Below are positions 11,743 through 23,697 of a stretch of DNA of 64,000 nt, one piece after another. The stretch is from Coleophoma eucalyptorum (Eukaryota > Ascomycota > Leotiomycetes > Helotiales > Dermateaceae), in assembly GCA_026120035.1 (NCBI GenBank), contig JALRME010000002.1:1054001-1118000 (forward strand), written 5' to 3'. The stretch's first letter is position 1. Every line of letters starts with the position of its first letter. The notes under the pieces were generated by a model. That model did not search any database. It was not told where the DNA came from and saw only the letters and a program-made list of their open reading frames with translations. Position numbers and translations under genes: made by a program.

Positions 11743-14133
11743 ATGAGCTCGAACCTCGATTATTCCTCTGACGGTCTGCTTGACCTTACCTTCGATCCGC
11801 AGAACCCTCGGTATTCTTACTCCAACATGTCAGCCCGGTCCAGCTGGCCACTGCCTCTCGATATGGCATCAGCAGAGGCTGACCAAAGACGCTCGCTGTC
11901 CCCGGGGCAAAGCGCACAACAGCAGTTTCAGACGACTCACCATAACTCTCCAACTCTTCTCACAGACTGGCCGATGCAGCAACAACCGCAACAAATTCCT
12001 CAATACCTTCAGGACAACTCGCTCATGAGTGCGCAATATGCAAACTACGGACAGGCTTTCCAGGCGTCCCCCCTCGACTACCAGATGCCTACCACACAAG
12101 CAGGGCTCGACTCCGGTCTGCAGATGGAGGCGCCCTTTGGGGGAATTGGTGGATTAGCCCAGACCGTTGAGGCACAGGCGATACAATGGGCAAATTGGCA
12201 AGATTTTGAGCAGGCCATGAACTTCACTGGGAATGACGGACTGCCAAGTTTGGGTCGCCAGAGTCTCGGAAGCAATTCGCCAACAGGGACGTATTTGGAA
12301 GTTCTGTCACTCCCCAGCTCGAGTAGTGATAACGGATGGGCCACCGTTGACGCCTATCAAAACTTTGACTCCTACCAGCAAGCACAAAATGCCGCAATCT
12401 TCAACCCTGGACAGACTTTACATCTACGAAGTCATTCCGACTCGTCCCAGTCGGATGGAACGGGCCACACTATTGAGTCCTTTGGCAGCTACGAGGATAT
12501 GACCTACCCATACTCACCGTACTCTCCCGGCTCTGATAACTTCATTGATACACTTGCCCACCGAAACTGCTTCCATGGCGATGCACACCACTCTCCACAA
12601 CATTCACACCACTCACCTCAACATTCTCACGATATTCACGAGATTGTGAGCCCGGCCGCCGCAGTAGCGCCTGTTCCTATTAAGATGTCCTCGACCCGCA
12701 CCACTCCATCATCTACCTCCTCGCCTCCAGCTAGAAGAAACTCAGCGCCAAAGAAGAGCCCAATCACAGCCAAGGCGACCAAGGCTGTCATCCGTCGTAC
12801 GTCGAATGGCAAGAAGGACTCAGAAAAGCGTGTTGGAAGAAGACGTGGTCCATTACTCCCTGAGCAGAGGAAACAGGCCAGTGAGATCAGAAAGTTGAGA
12901 GCTTGTTTACGATGCAAGTTCTTGAAAAAGACCTGTGACAAGGGAGAGCCTTGTGCTGGGTGTCAACCGTCACATGCCCGTCTCTGGCAAGTACCATGCA
13001 CGCGTATCGATATCAAAGACATTGGATATTTCATGAAGGACTGGCGAGCTGACTATGAGCGTCACGTCGATCTCGGAATGACTCTTTACAACATTAAGGG
13101 CTTTTCAGAAAAGGAGGAACTCATCTGGATTACCCATGGTTATGGCTTCGCCATCCCTATCAACGCACGCGAGGTTTACGTCAGCGACGAGTCCTGCTTC
13201 CACATTGACTGGGTGGAGAGTGATCATGATGAACCCAGTGAGTTTGAAGTTCGCACCGAGAGAATGTCTGCTGGTGCAGAGGGCATTTCCAAGGAAAGTC
13301 TCTCCGAGTACTTGGATCAGCATCTAGATGGTCCGTTCGAAGACTTTATCGACAAGTACTTCGAAGGTACCCCTTTCATCACCGAAATCCTCAAGACTGC
13401 TCACCGCTACTACCTCAAGGAGAAGCTTCCTGTTATCCGAAAGGCTCTCAAGTTGGTACTTGCTTACAACTTGACCATGCACGTAACAATGGTTGAAAAT
13501 CGTGGCGATGAGCACCCAATGGATGGATATATTGATGATGAGGAGTCCAACTGGGCTGGCAAGACTGTTGCCCCAGTCATGATCAACTTCCAGATTAAGT
13601 GTGCCATGGCTGAGATGTGGCGTGAGCTCCAAAAGGAGATTCTCGAGGAGCTTTCTTCATTGTACTCCAGCGTCTACAGTGGCGACAGACTCAAGAACTG
13701 GCCCACCATTTTCATGCTCGCTTCTATCTTGCTTGCAGTTTGGGAGGAGATGCAATTCGATTGCCACTACCGCATTCCTGACACCGCTGTCGTTAACAAA
13801 TTCTGCACTGACATGGAGACAACTCCAGTCGGTGTTATTGTTGGTCTTTTCCATGCCATCTCGCAGAAGCTTCCTCCATTCACGGAATGGGAAACTCAAC
13901 GACACGGTCACCTTCTCAATAACAACGTCGCTGTTTGCGAGGCCATGACTGAAATGAGAGGCCATGTCACCAAGCATGGTAAGTACATCCAATATCTTTC
14001 CTTCAATATAGTCTTCTAACTTGATACAGAATCATACCTCAAGACACGACCTGACGCCCAGTTCGACCGTAGAGATTTCGACTGTTTGTCGAATAAATTC
14101 TTGTCGAAGCTTGTCATCCGAGCTGGCGCATAA
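11743..14133 (+). CDS. Large nuclear-type protein with a Zn2Cys6-like cluster (putative transcription factor)
   Basis: Exons 11743–13978 and 14030–14133 give 779 aa. Residues 1–340 are Gln/Ser/Pro-rich and look disordered, as in activation regions, with a His-rich repeat (HHSPQHSHHSPQHSH). A basic stretch (KRVGRRRGPLLPEQRKQ) precedes the cysteines C388, C391, C398, C404, C407 and C419. The first five follow the fungal Zn2Cys6 pattern (C-x2-C-x6-C-x5-C-x2-C), but the last spacer is 11 residues where 6–8 is usual. The rest (about 420–779) is a well-ordered domain with motifs such as DWRADYERH, WITHGYGFAIPINARE and FCTDMETTP. It looks like a conserved filamentous-fungal family I cannot name. The second exon was chosen because the donor GTAAGT at 13979 and acceptor ATACAG restore frame. 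Target genes are unknown. Confidence 0.82.
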
Positions 14134-15198
14134 AATCATAGGTGTTCCCATCATCTGGGCTCTGCATCTTCGGCTTCACGTCAATCAAATCAAAATAGCG
14201 ACTTGCTCAGCACCGGATTACTTTTGTTGCAATATTTCTTACATATGTTTTCTCCTACCATCAACAAACGACCAAAAAATGCCACAGCGAGGCACAAGAA
14301 CCATTACCGATATTGCCTTTATAGTCACTTTTCTTCCATTGGACCACGGCCAGATTCTGCGAGCAACGAATTATTATTGTTATCTGATGATGATGGGTTA
14401 TGTTTTCCAACAACGATTACTGTATGAATGACGATTGCTTTCTTTCCACTCACGAACGAAAGAATCTCATGATCAGGGACCATACCAGTTCCTTATTCTG
14501 ATGTTATACGCTTTTACGGCTGTCTATCAAATGTGGCTTTTCTTTTTTTTTTCCTTCTTCTTTTCACAAAGCATAGCATTCGGCGTTTATGGAGGCTTCC
14601 TCTCGGTTTGAAGGGAGCTTGCGAATTTGAGTCGCGCCCCGTAAATATATTTATCAATCGACTGATCTCGATACATTTCATGAATGAAGTGGGTAGAATC
14701 AAGTCTTGTTTATGTTCTGTATCTCATACATGCATTTCGTATGTATCGTTCACGATATATTCATTTTATCTCCGAGCAAGAGACGACAGAGGGAAAGGGA
14801 AAAGGCACGCGCCGTTCATCCAAAGGCAGCATAGATTCTTCTTATATCCTCATCAGATTTGGGTAGATCTTTCTAAGAATGAAAATACGGAACCTTTTAC
14901 CTCATCACTACTCTCATCCTTTTGCTCTTTCTGATCCTGTTCCATCAAATCCACCAGGCATCTCCTGCAAGTCCGCGTTTTCATAAGGCTTTCTCTAATT
15001 TCAATATGCAAATTTCTCCATCAAACATGACATGTCTCGAATATCAAAAGACTTGGGGAATCCACTCCACTTGCCCGATCTCGCCACCTTTCGTTCTCAC
15101 CAAGACATACAACGGTAGTTAATGTACCACCATTTTCGAGCGAGCCTGGTAATCAAACCTCCTTTCGTTCTTACATCCGTCTCTAATAATATGCTCCA

Positions 15199-15210
15199 CC
15201 CCCCCCCCCC
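15199..15210. repeat. Homopolymer C run
   Basis: Twelve consecutive C in non-coding DNA downstream of the zinc-cluster gene. Such runs vary in length and are prone to sequencing error. Confidence 0.9.
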
Positions 15211-15563
15211 AAAAGTGAGTTCCGCACCACTCTTTCCAACCATGCAATTGAGCAGTAGCATAGACGTCTACAACGCACAGCTATCCCCACCGCGCCTGCC
15301 CCTCTCCCATCAGATTTCCCCCGCTCATCCCATCCCATCCCACCTTGTTCGCCACTCTCCCCATCCAATTTGCCGCCCCGCCTGAGTCTTGCCAAACCCC
15401 GCTAAGGTCACAAAAAAAAGGTCTTGTTCTACCCACCGTGTTCAGTTGGCGCGCCTTAGTTCACAATGGCTGGCGGAGAGGGGGGGAGGGCATGGTTGCT
15501 TCAGTGATCTGAAGCGACAAAAATGGCGGGTTGCGCCCATGACTCGCACGGAACTTCGAGCAC

Positions 15564-15582
15564 CTAGCTAGCTAGCTAGCTA
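15564..15582. repeat. AGCT tetranucleotide microsatellite
   Basis: A run of CTAG/AGCT units, self-complementary, able to fold back on itself. It lies in the long spacer before polyubiquitin. Confidence 0.9.
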
Positions 15583-18500
15583 TTCTACCTACCTTATCGC
15601 CTGTGCCTCCTTGATCATGCGAGTCTAGAATTCGGTGCTACGCTGTCCATGTGAGGCCCGTGGCAGGTCCTGTAGGGGGATGGATTAGTCTTTGTTGGGT
15701 TTGGGAGCAGTGGGAAAGTAGGGCTGGTTGACAGTGCATGAAGGTAGGTATGGTAGCTGGCGTTAGATCGGGTTTGCATTGGTGGGCTAAGGTGGCGGCG
15801 GGTGTTTTCTTCGGTGGTTGGTACGGGTGATATGTATTCTTTTTTTCTTTTTGAGGACGAGCCTAGACGCTGGAGGTTATGCTCGTGCTTGCTCTAGTCG
15901 AAGTAGATGAGGAACGGTGAGCAGAATGTTTCGTTCTTGGGCTCAAGCTTCTACGTACGTTGCTGTAAAGTGTGCGAGAGGGAGTGTTGATTGAGGTGAA
16001 AGAAACCATACCTAGACAGGGGAAAGGAGAGAGTGCGCATGTGTGACTTGCAGACCAATAATTGCGATTAGGAGCGGTGTTGGTAAGTTAGAAAAGTGTT
16101 CTAAGGAATGTAAACTTAGTAGTACAGCAGGAGGTTAGCGACGGAGAAATCCTGCACCTTATTGTTTCAAACACTATAGAGATGTGGTGATATAGAGGAC
16201 GGATGCTAACTGATCACTTAAATCTCTTACACTTGTGTATCTAATTCCTTTATTCATTTTATTACCTTTGTGTGTACGGATTCAGTTTGGAAGGGGTGTT
16301 TTGCTTCGAAGTCCAGGGTCTCGTTTAAGCGAGCAGAAACTCTAGTACTTCAATCTCATAAACTGAGACTCGCGTTGACCTGTTGAACCGATACATAATG
16401 GCGGCAATGAAATTCACCAGGGGATCATGATATTTGATAGACGAAATGTTGTACTTCATTCATCCCTTCGTAATCTATCTTAGACGGTACAACTGCCATT
16501 TTACTTTTTGCGTATATCAGATTACCATTACTTTAAGACATTTAGCGTGCCCAGATCCAGATGATTCTTACGATTCGTTTCATCTATCCCTCACCGATGC
16601 ACCAATCATCTAGAAGATCCACGATCTGAACTCTTGTAAACTCACCTTCAGGTTCGCCAGTCGACTCTAAAACCCCCCATACTAACGTTATGGGATGATC
16701 TGTCTTACCTTGCTCATCAGTGCTCTGAAGGTCAAGACATTTTATGGCCGAACTTGGCAATCTGCGTATATATTCGGTGCCCTCTAAAGCGATGTCTGAG
16801 TGACAATTTACTCGTGCAGCCTCTGGGTTGCCGAAAGGACCTCCCCAAACAATTTTTAGTAAGCTTCTCAACTTAGCTTCCAAGTATATCGCTGCCCTTA
16901 AGCTTGGCCCTCCCATATTCAGGAGATACGAGCTGTACTATCCAGGTCCCTGTATCGGTGCTCAGCTCCAACTCGGAGCTTTCGCTCTTGGGAACATTTT
17001 CATGACACCTTGCAAATCACCACGAGACACTTCTGCGTGTATTTTAAGCCATAAACTTTCTCTACAATATTAGGCAGATTGTTGTACAATCTTCTAAGCC
17101 AAATTTGTAAAGGCAGGCCTGAGAGTAAGTACAATAGCCTTTCGAACTTTCAAAGATTGTAGAAGAATTCATGGAACTCGTCATTGCACAGGCTCAAAAT
17201 AGCTGGCCATAAGTATATCCCAGACGATATAGTGATAACACATTTTCTTGGAAGACCCAGGCGTGCAGACAAAGAGGCTCGTTGTACAGAGGTTAGCAAG
17301 AGGTTGTACTTCAGATTAAGTCACAGATGAACTGTCCTCTGGTGTTGCTAAGCGCGGTCATGTATCTGCACTGTGAAATACTAGCCAAAGAGGTATTACA
17401 TGCTGATGTCGAGATAATGACCTGTACCCCCAAGTGAATATCATGCATTTTTGCAGGTTCCTGAGACCAGTTTCTGTACCGGTCTTGAAGAATGCAGAGC
17501 AAGTCGATTCAGTAATGTCGGATTTTAAGCCTTCAAGTAACTACAGCAGCATCTCGAAACAAGCGTAGAAGTATATCCATGGCAAAAAGTATTCTCTTTT
17601 GCTGTAGAATAGCAAAAGCGGTCGTGAATCGAGGAATGCGACTTCTGACATCGGCTTAACATCCCATGCCGATTCAAGGTTATCTCCGCAATGGCTCTCT
17701 ATATCTGTGCTGCTTAGGATGCCAATGTACAGTTATCGGCGAGTTAGGCGATGGCTATTGATTCATGTGTAGTCTGACAGAGGATCAGCAGATGCTACAT
17801 CGGTGAGAGCCGGAAGTAACGAGTATTATGGATATTCTGCGGATTATGGATCTCTTCCTGCCACGTGCAAGCACTGGCTTATCTGAAGTCATGGCCATTC
17901 GCACCCATGCTATCACCTATAGCTTATCAATAATCTTCGCATGATTGTCGGGAACTGGCGCAATGGATGTTCGGTATTGCTGTTGGAGATCTTCAAAGGG
18001 GATGCGACAAGAGGAATATCAAACTCAATAATGGCGAAAGTCGCGCAAAAAATTCTTCTGAGCGTAGGCATCGGATTGTCCTAGATAATGGCAACATGTC
18101 GGGTCGAGTGTCGTAAGGCATCGGCAGTAAAGTACTGCTTCGCTTGGTCATAGGCTCGACCGACTTGGCTTTGGGTAGCTGAGGGTAGGTCAAAACGTGG
18201 TGACAAGTGAAGCAGCAGAGGTCTGAGTACGATATTTACATCCAAACCTCAAGAATGACGTCGTGAAGCCCCGAAAACCAGTTACGGGTGTTCTTTGCTT
18301 CATCTGATCCTTCAAGGTGCGCATTGTGCGATGCAGTACATCGCAATTTGAAGACCCTGGCGCTTTGCGACGACGTAATGCAGCGCAACGGTACTCACGG
18401 CAACGATAAGGAACCCCGGAGAGCAGCCATCATGCAATGACGTCGACCAAAGCCTCAATGGTGCGATTACAGGCCAGATGTGAAAATTTGCCAAGCGCAA

Positions 18501-18985
18501 TAAGCATCTCGAAAAAACACGAGGATATATTTCCAAACTGGAGGGCTTGCTCAGGATGATTGCCACGGGTGGCGAACATCGGCATATGGAGCACAGGAAG
18601 GCTGAAGGCGACGGTTTGACACCAGGTGAGGCCAGAGAGACGACAGTCAAGGCGAGCGAGGCGGGGAAATCAGGGTAATGCACTCGGGCGGAGTAGGCAG
18701 GGGGCCCTCAGGCGCATGATCTAAACGAGTCGTGCTGCTCTTATCGGCCACCGAGTGGGCTGTGACGGACGAGACGGCGCTGTAGCGTGCTGGGCAGTAC
18801 AATGGCAACAATGCTTTTCAGGTACCCATCGCAAGGGAACAAGAACAAGCAGAGGAGACAGCTAGTTCAGTGCCGCAAGTAGATGGGGTTATTGGAAGCA
18901 GAACACGCCATCGAAGGAGACCTTCCCAATGCGTGCATGTCAATATATTTCTAAGCAAATGGGTGAAGCTGGAGCCAACGCATTT

Positions 18986-19017
18986 CAAGCCTTCGAGCCT
19001 TCGAGCCATTCGAAGCC
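18986..19017 (+). repeat. Short direct repeat TTCGAGCC upstream of polyubiquitin
   Basis: CCTTCGAG occurs twice in tandem and is followed by a variant, ATTCGAAG. It sits about 300 bp before the polyubiquitin ATG. TTC/GAA half-sites occur in this block, but their spacing does not match the canonical nGAAn heat-shock element. A regulatory role is therefore a guess. Confidence 0.4.
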
Positions 19018-19159
19018 CCAGCCTCTCGCGCATTCTGGCAGTTTCCTCGGCCGTCACCGTTCCAGGCTCGTCTCTTGTGGTTTCTTATCGCACCTTCTGG
19101 CGCTTTGCTGATTCAGCCCCACCCTAGTCGCATCCAACGCCGCTCGTCATACTTAAGGC

Positions 19160-19300
19160 TGCCCTCCTCCTTCTTGCCTTCCCTCCTTCTCATACCTCCT
19201 CATACACAACTGCCATCGCACACCCCTTTGGCCATCTCCACGACACATCAACATTATCTTCTCATCAATCTACATCTACACGAACATCATCCAAGAATCC
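19160..19300 (+). promoter_or_regulatory. Pyrimidine-rich leader/promoter tract of polyubiquitin
   Basis: Long C/T-rich stretches (CCTCCTCCTTCTTGCC, CTCCTTCTCATACC) run up to the start codon. Strongly expressed filamentous-fungal genes often have such CT-rich tracts around the transcription start. The exact start site cannot be placed from sequence. Confidence 0.4.
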
Positions 19301-19307
19301 CGCGACC

Positions 19308-20527
<1,220 letters not shown>

Positions 20528-21070
20528 ACGCTTTACTTCTGTACATTTGTATTCTTGCGTGGGTGGGCTGGCGTTAAAGCGTTTATTTCACACCGTCGAG
20601 TGTGGGTGGCTGGATTCTAAGTAATCATCATGCCTAGATAGTGCTACGTACATTAGCCTAATGAACATCATTGAGGCGATTATAATACTGCAACCTTTCA
20701 AAATGTGATACGCACGTTGTGACATGCGGATTTGTGATGTGACTGTCAATACTAACTCTAGAACGCCCGGCCGACTCCGCCTCCAATAGTCCCGAAGTGG
20801 CACCGCACTGGTGGTGTAAGGCTGTGACTTCAGATTTCAGCCGACAGGCAATAAAGCAAAGCAAAATGCGAGTTCAAAACGGGGTTTCAAACCCAATCTA
20901 ACAGCGAGAATATACAGTCCCAGTGAAAATCCAGTTGCAGAGGCAATGTTCTAATAAGTGGCAACATTTCGTAGAACGATCTAGAAATTGCGTAGCCCAC
21001 AGCGAACGTCTATCAGTTCGCGATGATTCCTTCCGCCTTGAACGATTGAGACACGCAGAGACGTAGAAGC
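20528..21070. other. Spacer between polyubiquitin and the BRAP2-like gene
   Basis: Tandem genes on the plus strand: this holds the polyubiquitin 3' end and the promoter of the next gene. No coding or RNA feature recognised. Confidence 0.6.
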
Positions 21071-23267
21071 ATGCCCTCGTACTTCTACCATCTTCGATTC
21101 GAACTGTATCCTTACGCCGACCCGACTCGAAGTTCATCCCACACTACTAAGCCCGTCTGGCTACCACCGCCAGAGACCGACGTCTTCACATCCGATCTTC
21201 CTCGACACGCGCCTGTAGATACAAGCCCTATACTCGTGAGGGAGAAGAGGGAGCCTCCAGTTGTAAGCAACGCGAAAAGCGCCGTCCAGAGACGGAATAT
21301 CGGCAGTGTGATCGATTGTGGACCGGCGCGCGCTCCCGGCACCGACGAATTCACAACCATTCTTACTACGCCGAAGATCAAAGCCGCGGACGCATCTGCA
21401 GACCCCTACAAAGCAATTAAAGATTGGAGATACGGGCCTATTCGTATTGAGAGTGTGGATATGGGACCTGTGAGACCGACCCATACGCGTGGCGAGAGTA
21501 GTGCTGGACACAAAGGAATAAACGCTGGCTTAGAAACGCCGGCTGCCAGAGGTACAAAGGCGAGATTGGAGAGCTTGGAGGGGAAGAACACAGAGCTGGG
21601 CTGGGGGATCGTACACCTCTATCGCGATGGAGAGGAAACTCCCAGTCTGGGGCGGGAGGTCGAGGTCTATTCCTCATTACAGCCTCAAAATGGCTTGGAA
21701 GCAGCCGCAGCAGAATCTAGTGTAGCTGAGGACAAAGACGACTGTACGATATTGTGTATTCCTGCGGTTCCAAGCTACCTTACCCCCAGTGACTTCTTGG
21801 GTTTTGTGGGCGAGAAGACTATGGAGGAGGTTATGGCATTTAGAATGGTCATGACAGGAAGGATGAATAGATATATGGTGCTTATGAAGTTCAGAGACGG
21901 TGATGTTGCAAAGAAGTGGAGGAAGGAGTGGGATGGGAAGGTATTCAATAGCATGGAGGTATTTATTCTCCCATTCTGCTTTCGTTACGATGATACTAAC
22001 TGCACTCCAGCCAGAAACCTGCCATGTCATCTTCGTCAAGAGTATCACACTCCAAACGCCACAGACGACGCAACCTACAAACACATCATTTCCAGAACTG
22101 TCTCACGATCCTTTCACACCTAGCTCTGCATCATCATTTTTAAAACCATTCCCGCCACCCACACCAAATCTAGTAGAACTCCCGACATGTCCGGTATGTC
22201 TAGAACGAATGGACGATACAACAGGACTACTCACTATTCTCTGTCAACACGTCTTCCACTGTGCGTGTTTGCAAAAGTGGCGAGGAACAGGCTGCCCAGT
22301 CTGTCGACATACCAATCCTTCCCTAGCACTGCCAACAGGCAATACCCCAAATTCATACCAATATGACCCAGCAAATCCGCCATTTGGTTCAGGCGAAGCA
22401 TCTTTATGTTCTGTCTGTGACTGCAGTGAAGATCTCTGGATCTGTCTGATATGCGGCAACGTAGGATGTGGCCGATACAGAGGTGGTCATGCAAAAGAGC
22501 ACTTCAAAGACTCGGCACATAACTTCGCGCTCGAGATCGAGACGCAGCACGTATGGGACTATGTTGGAGACACATGGGTCCATCGCCTAATTCGAGATAA
22601 AGGCGACGGTAAAGTCGTTGAGCTCCCCTCCTCAAATCGACTGCAGCGAAGAGATGGTAGCCAAGAGGATATGGAGATGGTGCCACGCGAGAAGCTGGAG
22701 AATATCGGCATGGAATACACGCACCTTCTCACCAGCCAGCTGGAGAGCCAACGCGTCTATTTTGAAGACCTGCTCAGCAAAGCAGCTGCCAAAGCTTCAC
22801 TAGCAACCACAGCCCGCGAAGCAGCCGAGGCCGCAGCTTCTGAAGCCACGGCGACACTGCAAGCCCTCCAAGTTACACAGACTCAACTCAGGACGCAAAC
22901 ACTGCCAGACCTGGAGCGTGATCTCGCACGAGAGAAGAAGCGCGCGGAAAAGTCATCTGATCTCGCACGTGTTCTATCAAAATCGTTGACCGAAGAGAAG
23001 AAGGTTTCCGAGGGCTTGCTGAAGAGGATTGAGCATGTGAATGCGAGCATGATGGGTCTAAGCAAGGAGCTGAGCAGTGTAAAAGAGGAGAATGAGGACC
23101 TGAAGGAGCAGAACCGTGATTTGCTATTTAGTATTACTGCAACCGAGAAGGTCAAGGAGCTCGAAGGGGCGGAGGGATTGGAGGAAGGTGAGGTCGAGGG
23201 GGGGACGATTGGCGTTGTAGAGAAGAAGGGAAGGGGAAAAATGAAGGGCAAGGGAAAGGGGAAGTGA
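21071..23267 (+). CDS. etp1: BRAP2/Etp1-type RING and UBP zinc-finger protein
   Basis: Exons 21071–21958 and 22011–23267 (intron with a perfect TACTAAC branch site) give 714 aa. Domain order matches BRCA1-associated protein 2 and yeast Etp1: an N-terminal BRAP2 RNA-recognition-like region (about 220–320, DDCTILCIPAVPSYLTPSDFLGF split by the intron), a RING finger (Cys356 to Cys394, CPVCLERMDDT … GCPVCRH), a UBP-type zinc finger (about 429–480, CSVCDCSEDLWICLICG, GGHAKEHF) and a long C-terminal coiled coil (about 540–680). The tail is Gly/Lys-rich (KGRGKMKGKGKGK). In yeast Etp1 acts in ethanol tolerance and protein turnover; in animals the homologue binds Ras effectors and nuclear localisation signals. 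A ubiquitin-ligase role here is inferred from the RING and UBP fingers. Confidence 0.93.
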
Positions 23268-23697
23268 TGAGATAGGAGCTGGGTTGCATTGCGAGGTGCT
23301 GTTTCGAGTTGTGTTCTTTAACCGGAGTTTGCGAGGATACCATGGGGGGCTGGATCTTTTCCTGGTATATCCCTTGATACCAATGGCACATATCTTCCTC
23401 AATATATGGGACGGCCAAAGTAACCACAATCAGACATGTTAAAAGTAATTCTGGCCAAATGTTAAATGCAATGGCCCTCGAAGCCAGTTCAATTGTCCAT
23501 AGTATGTTCATAAGAGTGAAAGCACACACATTTACTTGCAACTCCCTCCATAGAAACGCCTTTCGGCCGCTTGAAATACATACACATCCTAAGAATCGGG
23601 AAAAGCTATCCTGCCTGCCTGGCTTCAAAAACGAATGTCTTGAAAATTTCATTGTACATGCTGTGAGGGTAATATCTCCTTCATCCACATTTATTTC
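23268..23697. other. Shared 3' flank of two convergent genes
   Basis: 430 bp between the stop codons of the BRAP2-like gene and sec3. It should hold both terminators, and the transcripts may overlap here. No gene seen. Confidence 0.6.

Larger units (their letters stand above)
14134..19307. other. 5.2-kb region without a recognised gene, upstream of polyubiquitin
   Basis: The largest gene-free stretch here. Open frames stay below about 135 codons on both strands with no recognisable domain. A minus-strand frame at 16916–16584 (110 codons) is the only mildly protein-like one. The region includes a C12 run, an AGCT tandem run, a pyrimidine-rich leader next to 19308 and a TTCGAGCC direct repeat at 18986–19017. 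I see no terminal repeats, transposase or reverse transcriptase fragments. Confidence 0.5.

Noticed and set aside
18986..19017. Heat-shock element before polyubiquitin
   Set aside because: TTC/GAA half-sites are present but the spacing does not fit the alternating nGAAn rule.
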